The translations under genes and the position numbers were made by a program. This document shows, piece by piece, positions 7,646-14,854 of a stretch of DNA of 37,064 bases; position 1 is the stretch's first letter; each line of letters opens with the position of its first letter. The notes under the pieces are model-generated. The model was not told the DNA's origin. It searched no databases and was given only the letters and a program-made list of their open reading frames with translations. The DNA comes from a virus: positions 1-37,064 of the IMG/VR virus record IMGVR_UViG_3300010379_000017; one strand, given 5' to 3'.

Positions 7646-7951
7646 ATGGCACGGACCACGAAGCACAACAAAACGAACGCGACGCCCGGTTTCACAATCG
7701 AGATCAAAAACGACACCAACCTGGGACTGGCGATGCTGATCGCCGAGGACGAGGAAGGCCACTACGAACCGGTTGGTGTGGTGGTGAGCATCAACGAGGC
7801 GCGCGAGATCGCAGCCAGCAACATGAGCGGACGCCGTAAGGACCTCGAACGCGGCAAGACGCCGATGTGCCCGTACGAGTACAAGGTCTGGGCCACTGGG
7901 CTCGATGGCGACTACCGCGTGGCCGGCACGATCGACGCCGCCAGCGTGTAG
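7646..7951 (+). CDS. Small hypothetical protein following R2
   Basis: A 101-residue protein; ATG 7646 is preceded by AAGGAG in the R2 leader. After a basic N-terminal tail (ARTTKHNKT) it has an alpha/beta pattern: TIEIKNDTNLGLAMLIAED, then VGVVVSINEAREIAASNM and a C-terminal strand pair ending in YRVAGTID. No catalytic motif or membrane segment is seen. Upstream in-frame ATG/GTG codons lie inside the repeat and lack a ribosome-binding site. Function unknown; its position suggests an early accessory gene. Confidence 0.65.
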   Translation: MARTTKHNKTNATPGFTIEIKNDTNLGLAMLIAEDEEGHYEPVGVVVSINEAREIAASNMSGRRKDLERGKTPMCPYEYKVWATGLDGDYRVAGTIDAASV

Positions 7952-7973
7952 CCCGCGCGAAGGCCGCGCCCGC

Positions 7974-8011
7974 GCCCGCCCGGTATAGGCGGGCTTGCTG
8001 CAGTGAAGGAG
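7974..8011 (+). repeat. H element, copy H2
   Basis: GCCCGCC (7974-7980), loop CGGTATA, GGCGGGC (7988-7994), then CTTGCTGCAGTGAAGGAG. The AAGGAG is the ribosome-binding site of ATG 8018. The trailer differs from H1 at three positions only. Confidence 0.8.
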
Positions 8012-8017
8012 AAAGCG

Positions 8018-8461
8018 ATGCACAGGAAAGACGTCGAGATCGGGAAGGTATACACGGCGAAGGTAAGTGGCCGGCTGGTGACCGTCAAGATCACCAAAGA
8101 CCGCGGCACCACCCGGCGGTATGCGTACAACAGCAACTTCAGCACGCGCGAGACGCACACCGGTTGGGACGCCATTAACCAGGATACCGGTCGCCAGGTG
8201 CATATACCAACGGCAGCCCGGTTGCGTGGGGAGTACCGGAAGCCGCGGTGCGGCGCGTGCACGAACTGCCTGGCAATTGTAGCGGAAAAGGTCAAATGGA
8301 CCGGGCGATACCGGGATGCTGTCGACTCCGGCCGGCCGACGTCCCATGACGAAATGGCCACGTTGCGCGAAGGCTGGAAGCAGCGCGTCGCGGAGTTACC
8401 ATGCACCGGAAACGTCATCGCCGTTTCATCGAAGAAATCTTTTGAGGCCAAGCAGAATTGA
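8018..8461 (+). CDS. Hypothetical protein following H2, C-terminus from R3
   Basis: A 147-residue protein starting at ATG 8018, six bases after AAGGAG. The N-terminal 60 residues look like a small beta-barrel (KDVEIGKVYTAKVSGRLVTV, then TGWDAINQDTGRQVHI), reminiscent of modification-reader or SH3-like folds in phage proteins. A CGACTNC cluster follows. The last 15 or so residues (VIAVSSKKSFEAKQN) are encoded by the R3 repeat and resemble the peptide of the 6485 ORF. The C-terminus was therefore probably acquired when the leader repeat was copied here. No function can be named. Confidence 0.65.
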   Translation: MHRKDVEIGKVYTAKVSGRLVTVKITKDRGTTRRYAYNSNFSTRETHTGWDAINQDTGRQVHIPTAARLRGEYRKPRCGACTNCLAIVAEKVKWTGRYRDAVDSGRPTSHDEMATLREGWKQRVAELPCTGNVIAVSSKKSFEAKQN

Positions 8462-8514
8462 CTTGCGTCGCACGGGCACCAGAGTGATGAATGGTGACGT
8501 AAGGAGATAAGCGG
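8414..8514 (+). repeat. R element, copy R3
   Basis: About 101 bp ending at ATG 8515. It shares ATCGCC, TTTCATCG and AAATCTTTTGAGG at the left and AGAGTGATGAATGGTGACGT, AAGGAGATAAGCGG and ATGGCAA at the right with R1. It overlaps the 3' end of the preceding gene. Confidence 0.8.
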
Positions 8515-8748
8515 ATGGCAAACACCAAAAAGCAAGCGACGCGGAACCGGAAACCGACCTTCATCGAGTTGATGGACAGCCTGAGGATCCTTTGCCGCGC
8601 CGAGAAGGCCGGCGCAACCTTCTGTGAGTGGCTGAGCCTCGCGGTCGGCAGCTACGATGACGCGCAGACGTACCTCGCCCAGGTGATCGCCCGGACCGAC
8701 AACCCGGTAGTAGCGATGCTGGCGAAGCAAGCGATGGCCGCGCGCTAG
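8515..8748 (+). CDS. Small hypothetical protein following R3
   Basis: A 77-residue, mostly helical protein with a basic N-terminus (ANTKKQATRNRK). Helices follow around FIELMDSLRILCRAEK and DDAQTYLAQVIART. The start is fixed by AAGGAG in R3. It has no zinc cluster or known domain. A DNA-associated role would fit the charge pattern but is speculative. It is followed by a hairpin at 8766-8786 rather than by an H element. Confidence 0.65.
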   Translation: MANTKKQATRNRKPTFIELMDSLRILCRAEKAGATFCEWLSLAVGSYDDAQTYLAQVIARTDNPVVAMLAKQAMAAR

Positions 8749-8765
8749 AGCGCGCGCCGCGCCCC

Positions 8766-8786
8766 GCCAGGCGGCTCCCGCCTGGC
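8766..8786 (+). other. GC-rich hairpin before the 8843 gene
   Basis: CCAGGCGG (8767-8774) pairs with CCGCCTGG (8778-8785) across a three-base loop. No T-tract follows. It lies where H elements occur at other boundaries but does not share their sequence. It could be an mRNA-stability hairpin or a weak terminator. Confidence 0.5.
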
Positions 8787-8842
8787 CCTACCCGATGAGC
8801 AGGGGCCGAAAACCGTAAGGTTCGTAGGAAAAGGAGACGCAG

Positions 8843-9529
8843 ATGTTCTTTACGATCAGCAGCGAAAACCTGATCGCCAAGTACGACACGTACGAACAGG
8901 CGATCGCCGCGGCGCCGGCCGAGGAAATCTTTCAGACGAGCAAGGAGTTCACGCACATCGTCCTGGAGTGGCCGATTGCGCGGTTCGTGGATGTGTGGAA
9001 TAAGCTTCCGGGCACGACCCCCGTCAGGAAGTTCGAGAACCGCCAGAAGGCCGGCGTCCGGATCTGGAAGGCGATCAACGGCGACACCAGCAACGGTGGT
9101 GGCGAGAAGTATGCCCAACCCCGTAGCGAAGCGGAGAAGGCTGTCGATGTGCTCCTGGCCGAAGACGCCGAGAGCGCCGCGGCGCCCCAGGTACAGGCCA
9201 AGGCCGCCAGCGCCGCGAATACCTCCAAGCAGCCCAAGGCCAAGAAGGAACCGAAGGCGCCCAAGGCCCCCAAGGAGCCGAAAGCCAAGAAAGAGCGTGA
9301 GCCGAAGGCCGAAGGCAGCGCGCCGCGCGAAGGGACAGCCAAGGCCAAGGTGATCGGGATGCTCGGCCGCGCGAACGGCGTGACGCTCGACTCCATCGTC
9401 AACGAGACCGGCTGGCAAAAACACACGGTCCGCGGGTTCATCAGCATCCTGGGCAGCAAGCATGGGATGAAAATCGACAGCAGCAAACGCGAGAGCGACG
9501 GCGCCCGCGTCTACAAACTGGCCGAGTAA
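8843..9529 (+). CDS. DUF3489 domain protein
   Basis: A 228-residue protein with three parts. The N-terminal domain (1 to about 95) includes FDVWNKLPGT-type text around FVDVWNKLPGTTPVRKFENR. A low-complexity Lys/Pro/Ala/Glu linker (about 110-165) is built from repeats of KEPKAPKAPKE type. A C-terminal DUF3489 winged-helix-like domain (about 168-228) contains GVTLDSIVNETGWQKHTVRG and ends in ARVYKLAE. DUF3489 is common in proteobacterial and phage proteins and is thought to bind DNA from its helix-turn-helix-like pattern; its role is not established. ATG 8843 has AAGGAG upstream. The repeated linker codons make this stretch prone to length change. Confidence 0.8.
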   Translation: MFFTISSENLIAKYDTYEQAIAAAPAEEIFQTSKEFTHIVLEWPIARFVDVWNKLPGTTPVRKFENRQKAGVRIWKAINGDTSNGGGEKYAQPRSEAEKAVDVLLAEDAESAAAPQVQAKAASAANTSKQPKAKKEPKAPKAPKEPKAKKEREPKAEGSAPREGTAKAKVIGMLGRANGVTLDSIVNETGWQKHTVRGFISILGSKHGMKIDSSKRESDGARVYKLAE

Positions 9530-9552
9530 CCAGGATGGAATACCCGCCCGCA

Positions 9553-9590
9553 GCCCGCCCGGTAACAGGCGGGCTTGCCGGCGTGAGGAG
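9553..9590 (+). repeat. H element, copy H3
   Basis: GCCCGCC (9553-9559), loop CGGTAACA, GGCGGGC (9568-9574), then CTTGCCGGCGTGAGGAG. Here the GAGGAG precedes ATG 9592, which opens only the tiny frame ATG GCG GCG TAA. The recombinase ATG lies 16 bases further on. Confidence 0.8.
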
Positions 9591-9607
9591 CATGGCGGCG
9601 TAAACCC

Positions 9608-10471
9608 ATGACAATCATAAACGCTTTGGGGTACATCCGCGTCTCGACCGACAGCCAGCGCGATCACGGCATCTCACTCCAGGCGCAGACCGCCAAGATT
9701 CGAGCGCAGGCTAAGGCATCCGGCCTGCGTCTCTCGGATATCGTTTCTGATGCCGGTATCAGCGGGAAATCGCTATCCCGCCCCGGAGTCCAGCGAATCA
9801 TGAGCGAGGTCGCCATCGGGAAAATCGGCGCTGTGGTGATCTGGAAGCTTGATCGGTTGACGCGGTCGGTCCGGGATCTACTCGACCTCCTCGACCTTCT
9901 CGCGAAGAACAACGTCCGGTTGATCAGCATCACAGAATCGCTAGATACGGACTCTGCCGTTGGCCGTATGGTAATGACGATCCTCGGCGCAGTCGCGCAG
10001 ATGGAGCGAGAACAGACCGGAGAACGAATTCGCTTGGCGGCGCAGCACATGCGAGACATCGGCCGCGTCTGGGGCGCGCCGCCGTTCGGATTCCGCGCTC
10101 GGGGGAAAAAGCTCGTTCGCAACGAGAGAGAGGTTGCCGTGTGCCGGATAGCCGTACGCCTCCGGGCCGCCGGGAAAACCTACGAGCAGATCGCCGTACA
10201 TCTCAACCACCAGCGAGAGTATCGTCCGCGGGGCGGCGGTAAGTGGCTGCACCAACATGCCCATCGAATGGTGACAAAGCACGCCGCTAAACTCGGGATC
10301 AAGATGCCGGCAACGCGACAGCCGGCGCCACGCACGACAGCCAAGGGATACCGTATCGACGGACCCGCGCACAGGAAGGCGCGCATGAAGGTGCCAGCGT
10401 GGAGACGAAAGGAGATAGCCAAACTTGGAGCGATGGGGCGCGCCCGGGCCCGTGCAAAGGCCATTCCGTAG
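9608..10471 (+). CDS. Serine recombinase, candidate integrase
   Basis: A resolvase/invertase-type site-specific recombinase of 287 residues. The catalytic Ser is Ser13 in YIRVSTDSQ. The DRLTRS motif (82-87) supplies the conserved arginines, and AVAQMEREQTGERI marks the long helix E. A recombinase-type DNA-binding region follows (about 150-220, starting at PPFGF), and the C-terminus is very basic. It is smaller than the large phage serine integrases (450-700 residues) because it lacks the zinc-ribbon and coiled-coil part. It may therefore be a resolvase-like transposon recombinase or a minimal integrase. It is the only recombinase in the window. Its start has no own strong ribosome-binding site; it may be coupled to the 3-codon ORF after H3. 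Confidence 0.9.
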   Translation: MTIINALGYIRVSTDSQRDHGISLQAQTAKIRAQAKASGLRLSDIVSDAGISGKSLSRPGVQRIMSEVAIGKIGAVVIWKLDRLTRSVRDLLDLLDLLAKNNVRLISITESLDTDSAVGRMVMTILGAVAQMEREQTGERIRLAAQHMRDIGRVWGAPPFGFRARGKKLVRNEREVAVCRIAVRLRAAGKTYEQIAVHLNHQREYRPRGGGKWLHQHAHRMVTKHAAKLGIKMPATRQPAPRTTAKGYRIDGPAHRKARMKVPAWRRKEIAKLGAMGRARARAKAIP

Positions 10472-10498
10472 GCAAAGCAACCCGACCTTCTTGACCGC

Positions 10499-10536
10499 GC
10501 CCGCCCGGTACAGGCGGGCTTGCCGGCGTGAAGGAG
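10499..10536 (+). repeat. H element, copy H4
   Basis: GCCCGCC (10499-10505), loop CGGTACA, GGCGGGC (10513-10519), then CTTGCCGGCGTGAAGGAG. AAGGAGG is the ribosome-binding site of ATG 10545. Confidence 0.8.
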
Positions 10537-10544
10537 GACAATTG

Positions 10545-10754
10545 ATGCGCACTGTCAGATTCACGCGCACAACAACCGATTGGGCGGACGTCTCCGTCGA
10601 GATTCCGGATGGCGCCACAAACGATGAGATCGCGGACGCCGCGCTCGCGTCGCTTCACGAGAAGGACCCAGGATGGGAGCCCGTCGAGCGCTGTTTCGAC
10701 GAGTGGGAAAACTACGAGATCCTGGCCGACGAGGAGGAGGGGGCCGAATCGTGA
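10545..10754 (+). CDS. Small acidic hypothetical protein
   Basis: A 69-residue protein starting at ATG 10545, seven bases after AAGGAGG of H4. It has a beta segment (TTDWADVSVEIPDG) followed by a helix (ATNDEIADAALASLHEK), and the C-terminus is strongly acidic (ADEEEGAES). The size and charge resemble small early phage proteins such as protein mimics of DNA or anti-defence factors, but no family is recognised and this is only a resemblance. The stop overlaps the GTG of the following frame (GTGA at 10751-10754). Confidence 0.7.
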   Translation: MRTVRFTRTTTDWADVSVEIPDGATNDEIADAALASLHEKDPGWEPVERCFDEWENYEILADEEEGAES

Positions 10755-11116
10755 CGTGGAACAAATCGATGGAGATGCGGTTACTCGCGATTCGTTCGGA
10801 AGTAAGGAAAACTGCAGACTACTGCCAACATGACACTTTACCCTCAATGCAGATGTTCAGCTCGCTATTTGTCGCCAAAGCCGCCGCTCGTGAAATTCGA
10901 ACTGCCCATGACGCAGCAGCCCCGGTACCGGTTTTCGAAGAGGTAGAGCTTGGGATGGAACGTCCCGCCCGCGGCCGCCTTCCACAGATAAGATATGATC
11001 CAACGACTTCGACCCTATCGAGCATCGTAACACTGGATGCACCAGTTCTTCACTTGGCCGCCCCACCAGGGCGCACCCTGACCATCCGTGATTGTGCCGT
11101 CCGGCTTCACCGTTAA
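10751..11116 (+). CDS. Possible gene with an overrun 3' end
   Basis: A 121-codon frame starting at GTG in a GTGA overlap with the preceding stop. Residues 1 to about 75 look protein-like, with helical text SMEMRLLAIRSEVRKTADYC and a segment MQMFSSLFVAKAAAREIRTAH. The last third is antisense to the end of the reverse-strand peptidase gene (overlap 11015-11116) and reads as low-quality sequence. The real gene may have been cut by insertion of the reverse-strand island and extended into foreign DNA. Low confidence. Confidence 0.4.
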   Translation: MTWNKSMEMRLLAIRSEVRKTADYCQHDTLPSMQMFSSLFVAKAAAREIRTAHDAAAPVPVFEEVELGMERPARGRLPQIRYDPTTSTLSSIVTLDAPVLHLAAPPGRTLTIRDCAVRLHR

Positions 11117-12091
11117 GTGCTCCGTCGTGCAACTGGAGTCCTGGCCGTCCTGCGGCGCACAATTCATCACCTCGACGTCATACGAGGTCACTTTCCCACT
11201 CGCATCCAGATTTGGGGTCATCGTTCGAACCGCTACGCAGTGCGTCCCCGTATCAAGCTCGACTACGCACTCCTCTTTGCCAAGCGCCTCGTAAGCCTCG
11301 TTGCCTGCCGAAGAGCCTTTCCTCTTGGTCGTTATCTTGAAGCCATAATCTGTGCCGAGCCCCCTCAGGTAACTGTCTTTAAGGTCTTCCCAAAAGTAAG
11401 CCCTGCCCGCCTGACCGTTCGGGCATCCTTCTCCTGCAAGCCAGTCCAACTTACGCTTCAGCATTGGCAGATCGAAGTCATCCCACGGGACGCCCTTGTC
11501 AGAGAGATGGTAGTGGATATAGAGATACTCCAGCGCCAACCGCACGGCGTTCGGTACACACTCGTTCGGACCGCAGGGGTGGTTGTGGATCTCGGGATGG
11601 CCGTGCGGCACCCCCTTTGAAAAGAAAACGCCGCCAAGCGGATGTCCCCGATAATATTCGACTGGCGTGTCCACGAAATCATGGTTGAGCGAATAGGTCG
11701 AAGAACCCGGCACCGCCGTTTCCGAGCTCGGCGGAGCTTCCAATCGAGGTTCCGGAGTGAAGCTCAAACCGTAGGTGATCCTCTCGACCGGCACGCCGTC
11801 TGGCGTCCCGAGCGGGAATGTCATCGAGGAGGAATGCCCTAGGGGCACCTGGTGCGAGGAGAGCGAACATGGTCCTCCGCTTGGAATGACCAGCACGTTT
11901 CGAACCTGCCATCGATCGAACACTGTTAGATTGCAAAACAGGGGATGGAACCATCCATCCGTTGAGAACCGCAACCGCCCCCACCCGGACCGCACTACGG
12001 ACTTTTCGTCAAAGCGCACCTCCAGTTGCTGGAACTCGATCCCCTTGGAGCTTTCAGCGCCCATGCCTATGTCGCTTCGCGAACTGTCCAT
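11015..12091 (-). CDS. Cysteine-peptidase-like protein of the reverse-strand island
   Basis: A 358-residue protein; ATG 12091 is chosen because AAGGAG lies five bases upstream. The N-terminal half is beta-rich without a signal peptide. The C-terminal half has the order expected of a papain-like or C39-like fold: Cys178 in GPNECVPNAVRLALEY at a helix start, His284 in DTGTHCVAV and a polar Asn310 near DVEVMNC. This triad is inferred from spacing and local pattern, not from a clear family match. A transglutaminase-like or structural protein is possible. It is transcribed opposite to the phage genes, next to a metalloprotease, and its 3' end overlaps the 10751 frame. Confidence 0.65.
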   Translation of the reverse strand: MDSSRSDIGMGAESSKGIEFQQLEVRFDEKSVVRSGWGRLRFSTDGWFHPLFCNLTVFDRWQVRNVLVIPSGGPCSLSSHQVPLGHSSSMTFPLGTPDGVPVERITYGLSFTPEPRLEAPPSSETAVPGSSTYSLNHDFVDTPVEYYRGHPLGGVFFSKGVPHGHPEIHNHPCGPNECVPNAVRLALEYLYIHYHLSDKGVPWDDFDLPMLKRKLDWLAGEGCPNGQAGRAYFWEDLKDSYLRGLGTDYGFKITTKRKGSSAGNEAYEALGKEECVVELDTGTHCVAVRTMTPNLDASGKVTSYDVEVMNCAPQDGQDSSCTTEHLTVKPDGTITDGQGAPWWGGQVKNWCIQCYDAR

Positions 12092-12193
12092 CGGCACTCC
12101 TTCCTCGACTAAGATTCGTCTTCACTTTCGAAGGGAGGGTTTCTTGGCACCAAACTGAAAGCCCGGCCCTCGTGATACCCCTCAGATAAGCGC

Positions 12194-13366
12194 TCAGACA
12201 GTCGCTGGCTCTAGCGGCTTCGACGTGCAGTCGCGGTTATCGTCGTCCTTCAATAGTGGAGACTTCCTCGCCTTTTCGCATTGCTTGGCGTTCAACTGCG
12301 CACCAAGATCTGCCGATTTGTACATCACGTTCTTCGGCTTATCGCTGTGCTTATCCACGCCGTCGTCGTCAGTACCCGGGTCCCACGCAAGCCCCAATGC
12401 GTGCCCTAATTCGTGCGCCGTGACCGTGGCCAGCGTTTCGTTCGTATAGCCGCGGTTCGGCGGATACTGGACCAGGACCGACGCATTGTCGTCCTTGAGA
12501 GTCATCCCTGGATAGAACTCGTCGCCGGGTGGCGGCTCCATCGTCTCGACGTAGTAGACGTTGTAACAGGTCTTGCTGCGATCCACGTTGACCGCCGCCT
12601 TGTGCTCGTCTGTCGCCGGGCCGGGGTCTACCTTGACCGTGGGCTTGAGACCATTGGGCGTCAGATGAATGTCGCCGTCCGCCACCGTGAACTCGATGCA
12701 GCATTGCCCCGGAGCCGAGCACCCCCAAATCTCGTTAACCCGCTTGATCACCGCCTTGACTTCGTCCTTTCTCATCACCGCGCCGCCGCCCGCGCGCGGC
12801 CCCACTTTGATGTCGAGGCACAACGTTTTGCACTTAGGCTTGCCCGGCGGACAGAAGCAGCACAGCATCACCGCCGCGGGAAGCGGTGCCGCCGCAATTT
12901 CCGGAATCGGGACCGTCCCCAGCCCCGTAACCACGAGCCCGCCCATCCCCGCCTGGTACGAGATCTGCAGCCGCAGGTTGGCGATCGCCGGACGATAAGA
13001 ATATGGATGCCGTGGAATAAAGACCCTGTACTTCTTCTGCGCGATCAGGCCCGGCCAGCGTAGCTCAACCACTGCGTTAACGGCCTTGCCGGATAGGCTC
13101 ACTCTCAATGGCTTCACCAGTTCAAATCCCATCTTTGCCGGTGCGCCCGTCTCAGCCGCTTCGTCGAGCCGCGCAACACCGTAGGCGCTCGTGATCGTCA
13201 CGTCGCCCTCGGTCGAAAGATCGCTTCCGTGAGCAAGATATTCGATCGAACCGCGCAGCGAATAAACCAGAGGCCGTCCTTTTCTGGCCGGAAGTACGAC
13301 GCTTAATTGGCTGCCCGTCTCCGCGATCCGCAAGACGGCGACCCTGGATTTCATCGAGATCTTCAT
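12194..13366 (-). CDS. Metzincin-like zinc metalloprotease
   Basis: A 390-residue protein; ATG 13366 is preferred because GGAGG lies five bases upstream (a TTG at 13378 is also open). The C-terminal domain has HELGHALGLAWD at 318-329 and a Met-turn-like NVMY near 347. These are the two hallmarks of metzincins such as matrixins. The third zinc ligand expected at position 11 of the motif is Trp, with Asp next to it, so the zinc site is altered or uses another residue. The N-terminal 170 residues are beta-rich. Cys pairs (CCFCPPGKPKC, CSAPGQCC) suggest disulfides or metal binding. No clear signal peptide. Role unknown; probably cargo. Confidence 0.75.
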   Translation of the reverse strand: MKISMKSRVAVLRIAETGSQLSVVLPARKGRPLVYSLRGSIEYLAHGSDLSTEGDVTITSAYGVARLDEAAETGAPAKMGFELVKPLRVSLSGKAVNAVVELRWPGLIAQKKYRVFIPRHPYSYRPAIANLRLQISYQAGMGGLVVTGLGTVPIPEIAAAPLPAAVMLCCFCPPGKPKCKTLCLDIKVGPRAGGGAVMRKDEVKAVIKRVNEIWGCSAPGQCCIEFTVADGDIHLTPNGLKPTVKVDPGPATDEHKAAVNVDRSKTCYNVYYVETMEPPPGDEFYPGMTLKDDNASVLVQYPPNRGYTNETLATVTAHELGHALGLAWDPGTDDDGVDKHSDKPKNVMYKSADLGAQLNAKQCEKARKSPLLKDDDNRDCTSKPLEPATV

Positions 13367-13378
13367 GCCCACCTCCAA

Positions 13379-13720
13379 GATAAAGGAAGCCTGATGCTTT
13401 CCCTTTTGCTCTTAATTCGAGTCTAAATCCAACCTGGGGCTTTTCACTGCTGCATTTTTGTTGATACCGGTTGCCGAAACTTCCGGCCCAACAATCGTCC
13501 GACGAGGCGTCATACCAAAAAACACTCCTTTGACAAGAGTACACCCATGCTGCCGAAACTTTGAGGCCCAAAACTCTTGGTTTTTGATTTTCTTTAATCG
13601 AGAGCGAAAAGCCGGCCAGGAATTCTTAGCCGGCTTTCAAACACCACCGATCTGTGGTTTGAAGATCTGGGCCGCGTAAAGCCGAGGTCGCACGGATGCT
13701 GGGAGGAGGTCGCCTTCGTC
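13379..13720. other. Gap with an imperfect direct repeat
   Basis: About 340 bp without a gene. TGCCGAAACTT followed by GGCCCAA-A occurs at 13472-13497 and again, with changes, at 13551-13577. The rest shows no RNA gene. The repeats could be regulator sites for the metalloprotease gene, which reads leftward from here. Confidence 0.4.
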
Positions 13721-13924
13721 TTAGGCGTGCAGCGCTCTACCCCTCTCCAGCGCCCGGTGCAATGCCGCCGCGGAGCGCATGGCGTCGACGAAGTCCTGCG
13801 TCTCCCGGAGGTGCTCCGTGCAATCCGCACATGAAGCCAGGTGTTCCTTGATCTGGACCGTGTCCGGCCCGACCTTGCCCATGGCATAGGCTTCCATGGC
13901 ATCGTCGTTCAGGTGTTCGCCCAT
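13721..13924 (-). CDS. Small zinc-finger anti-sigma-like protein (zf-HC2 type)
   Basis: A 67-residue protein with HLxxCxxC: His28, Cys32 and Cys35 in KEHLASCADCTEHLR. This is the HxxxCxxC signature of the ZAS/zf-HC2 fold of anti-sigma factors for ECF sigma factors. The following helix (DFVDAMRSAAALHRALERGR) fits. It lacks a membrane segment and no sigma factor gene is next to it, so it may be a soluble stand-alone regulator or a remnant. No ribosome-binding site is evident before its ATG, and an AT-rich promoter-like stretch lies upstream. Confidence 0.65.
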   Translation of the reverse strand: MGEHLNDDAMEAYAMGKVGPDTVQIKEHLASCADCTEHLRETQDFVDAMRSAAALHRALERGRALHA

Positions 13925-13982
13925 AAACTATATTAAAGCCTATGTTATCCGAAATAGCAATAGAACTATTATTAGAATTGGG

Positions 13983-14003
13983 TAGTACTTCGATATAGTA
14001 CTA
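13983..14003. repeat. Inverted repeat TAGTACT / AGTACTA
   Basis: Perfect 7-bp arms with a 7-base spacer, upstream of the reverse-strand zf-HC2 gene. It is a possible operator for a dimeric regulator. Confidence 0.5.
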
Positions 14004-14233
14004 GGGTACCTGATTATCGGAATAGAAAGAGCCGCGCGGCGCGCACGGGGGCCGCACGGCCTGGTGCTCCTACGAGGCCACCTTGCGCGCCAGAAGGCCA
14101 CGGTGGCGCCGTGGGCGCGCGTGTGCCGGCATCCTGGCGTCCGGGCCATTGCCCAGGGTGCGCCGCCCGTCCGGGAGTGACCACAGAGACCACCCCGCCC
14201 ATGCTTTTCTGCGCCCTATATATGCGCGAGCGT

Positions 14234-14266
14234 AACTTTAAAACTCCACAGTGGAGTTTTAAAGTT
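14234..14266. repeat. 33-bp perfect palindrome
   Basis: Arms AACTTTAAAACTCCAC (14234-14249) and its exact complement (14251-14266) around a single A. The right arm minus its first base recurs at 14515-14529, also followed by a GCC. The symmetry suits a dimeric DNA-binding protein better than an RNA hairpin, since a one-base loop cannot form. Confidence 0.75.
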
Positions 14267-14370
14267 GGCCCGCCTGATCGCGTGTGCGAGGCTATACCTA
14301 TGATGAAAACAAAATACTTACTGCTCTAGCCGCGCAGGGGTGATTGTCGCCTGGCTGACTGTGGTAGGGC

Positions 14371-14383
14371 TATCTATTTGAAA
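14371..14383 (+). promoter_or_regulatory. TATCTATTTGAAA motif, copy 2
   Basis: Identical to 4764-4776; a near copy lies at 14447-14459 (TATCTGTTTGAAG). These are the most AT-rich points of the gap and possible promoter or operator elements. Confidence 0.35.
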
Positions 14384-14654
14384 TATATAGACTTGGTATA
14401 GTTCGATACCGGATGGTAGAGTACTGGTAGACTGCTATTCACAGGCTATCTGTTTGAAGTCACTAGTACTTGCTAACCCACTCTCCGAAAACAGGCCAAC
14501 AGAAATCTCTCCTCTGGAGTTTTAAAGTTAGCCTCGCGCGTTATAGAGAACGGAAAGTCGGGACCGCCCGTTGCGCCGCGTGCGTGTCCGCCGAGTTTAC
14601 GAGGCATCGCCGGCTGATTCTGGTTCGGTTGCCCAATATACTGGGCACCCGGCT

Positions 14655-14687
14655 GGTAAGTGCAAAAACCCCAGTATTGCAGTTACC
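14655..14687 (+). repeat. 33-bp dyad element, copy A
   Basis: GGTAAGTGCAA (14655-14665), spacer AAACCCCAGTA, TTGCAGTTACC (14677-14687). One mismatch between the arms. It lies about 190 bp upstream of the first forward gene of the late block. Confidence 0.7.
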
Positions 14688-14830
14688 CTTCGTGGCAAAT
14701 TGAAATTGCGAGCCAGGTAAGCCTGGCGAAAGAACGCGGGTGGACGGCCAGCCGGAAACGGTCCGCTGAGTCAGCCCGCAGCAAAGTAGGACCGCGGAGC
14801 CGGGTTTTGACCCTCAACTGCTACCGCGGC

Positions 14831-14854
14831 GGGGCCGGCCTTGTAACCGGCCCC
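14831..14854 (+). other. GC-rich hairpin before the 14880 gene
   Basis: GGGGCCGG (14831-14838) pairs with CCGGCCCC (14847-14854), loop CCTTGTAA. It ends 25 bases before the ATG at 14880 and has no T-tract. It may affect translation or mRNA stability. Confidence 0.5.

Noticed and set aside
4791-8514. Sigma-70 promoter inside the R elements
   Set aside because: TTGACT appears in R0 and R3 only, and no -10 box is at a constant distance in the copies.
8561-9667. Reverse-strand frame across the DUF3489 gene
   Set aside because: Crosses H3 and the start of the recombinase, with a low-complexity translation from the repeat linker.
6977-10536. H elements as simple terminators
   Set aside because: The four hairpins have no T-tract and run straight into a ribosome-binding site and start codon.
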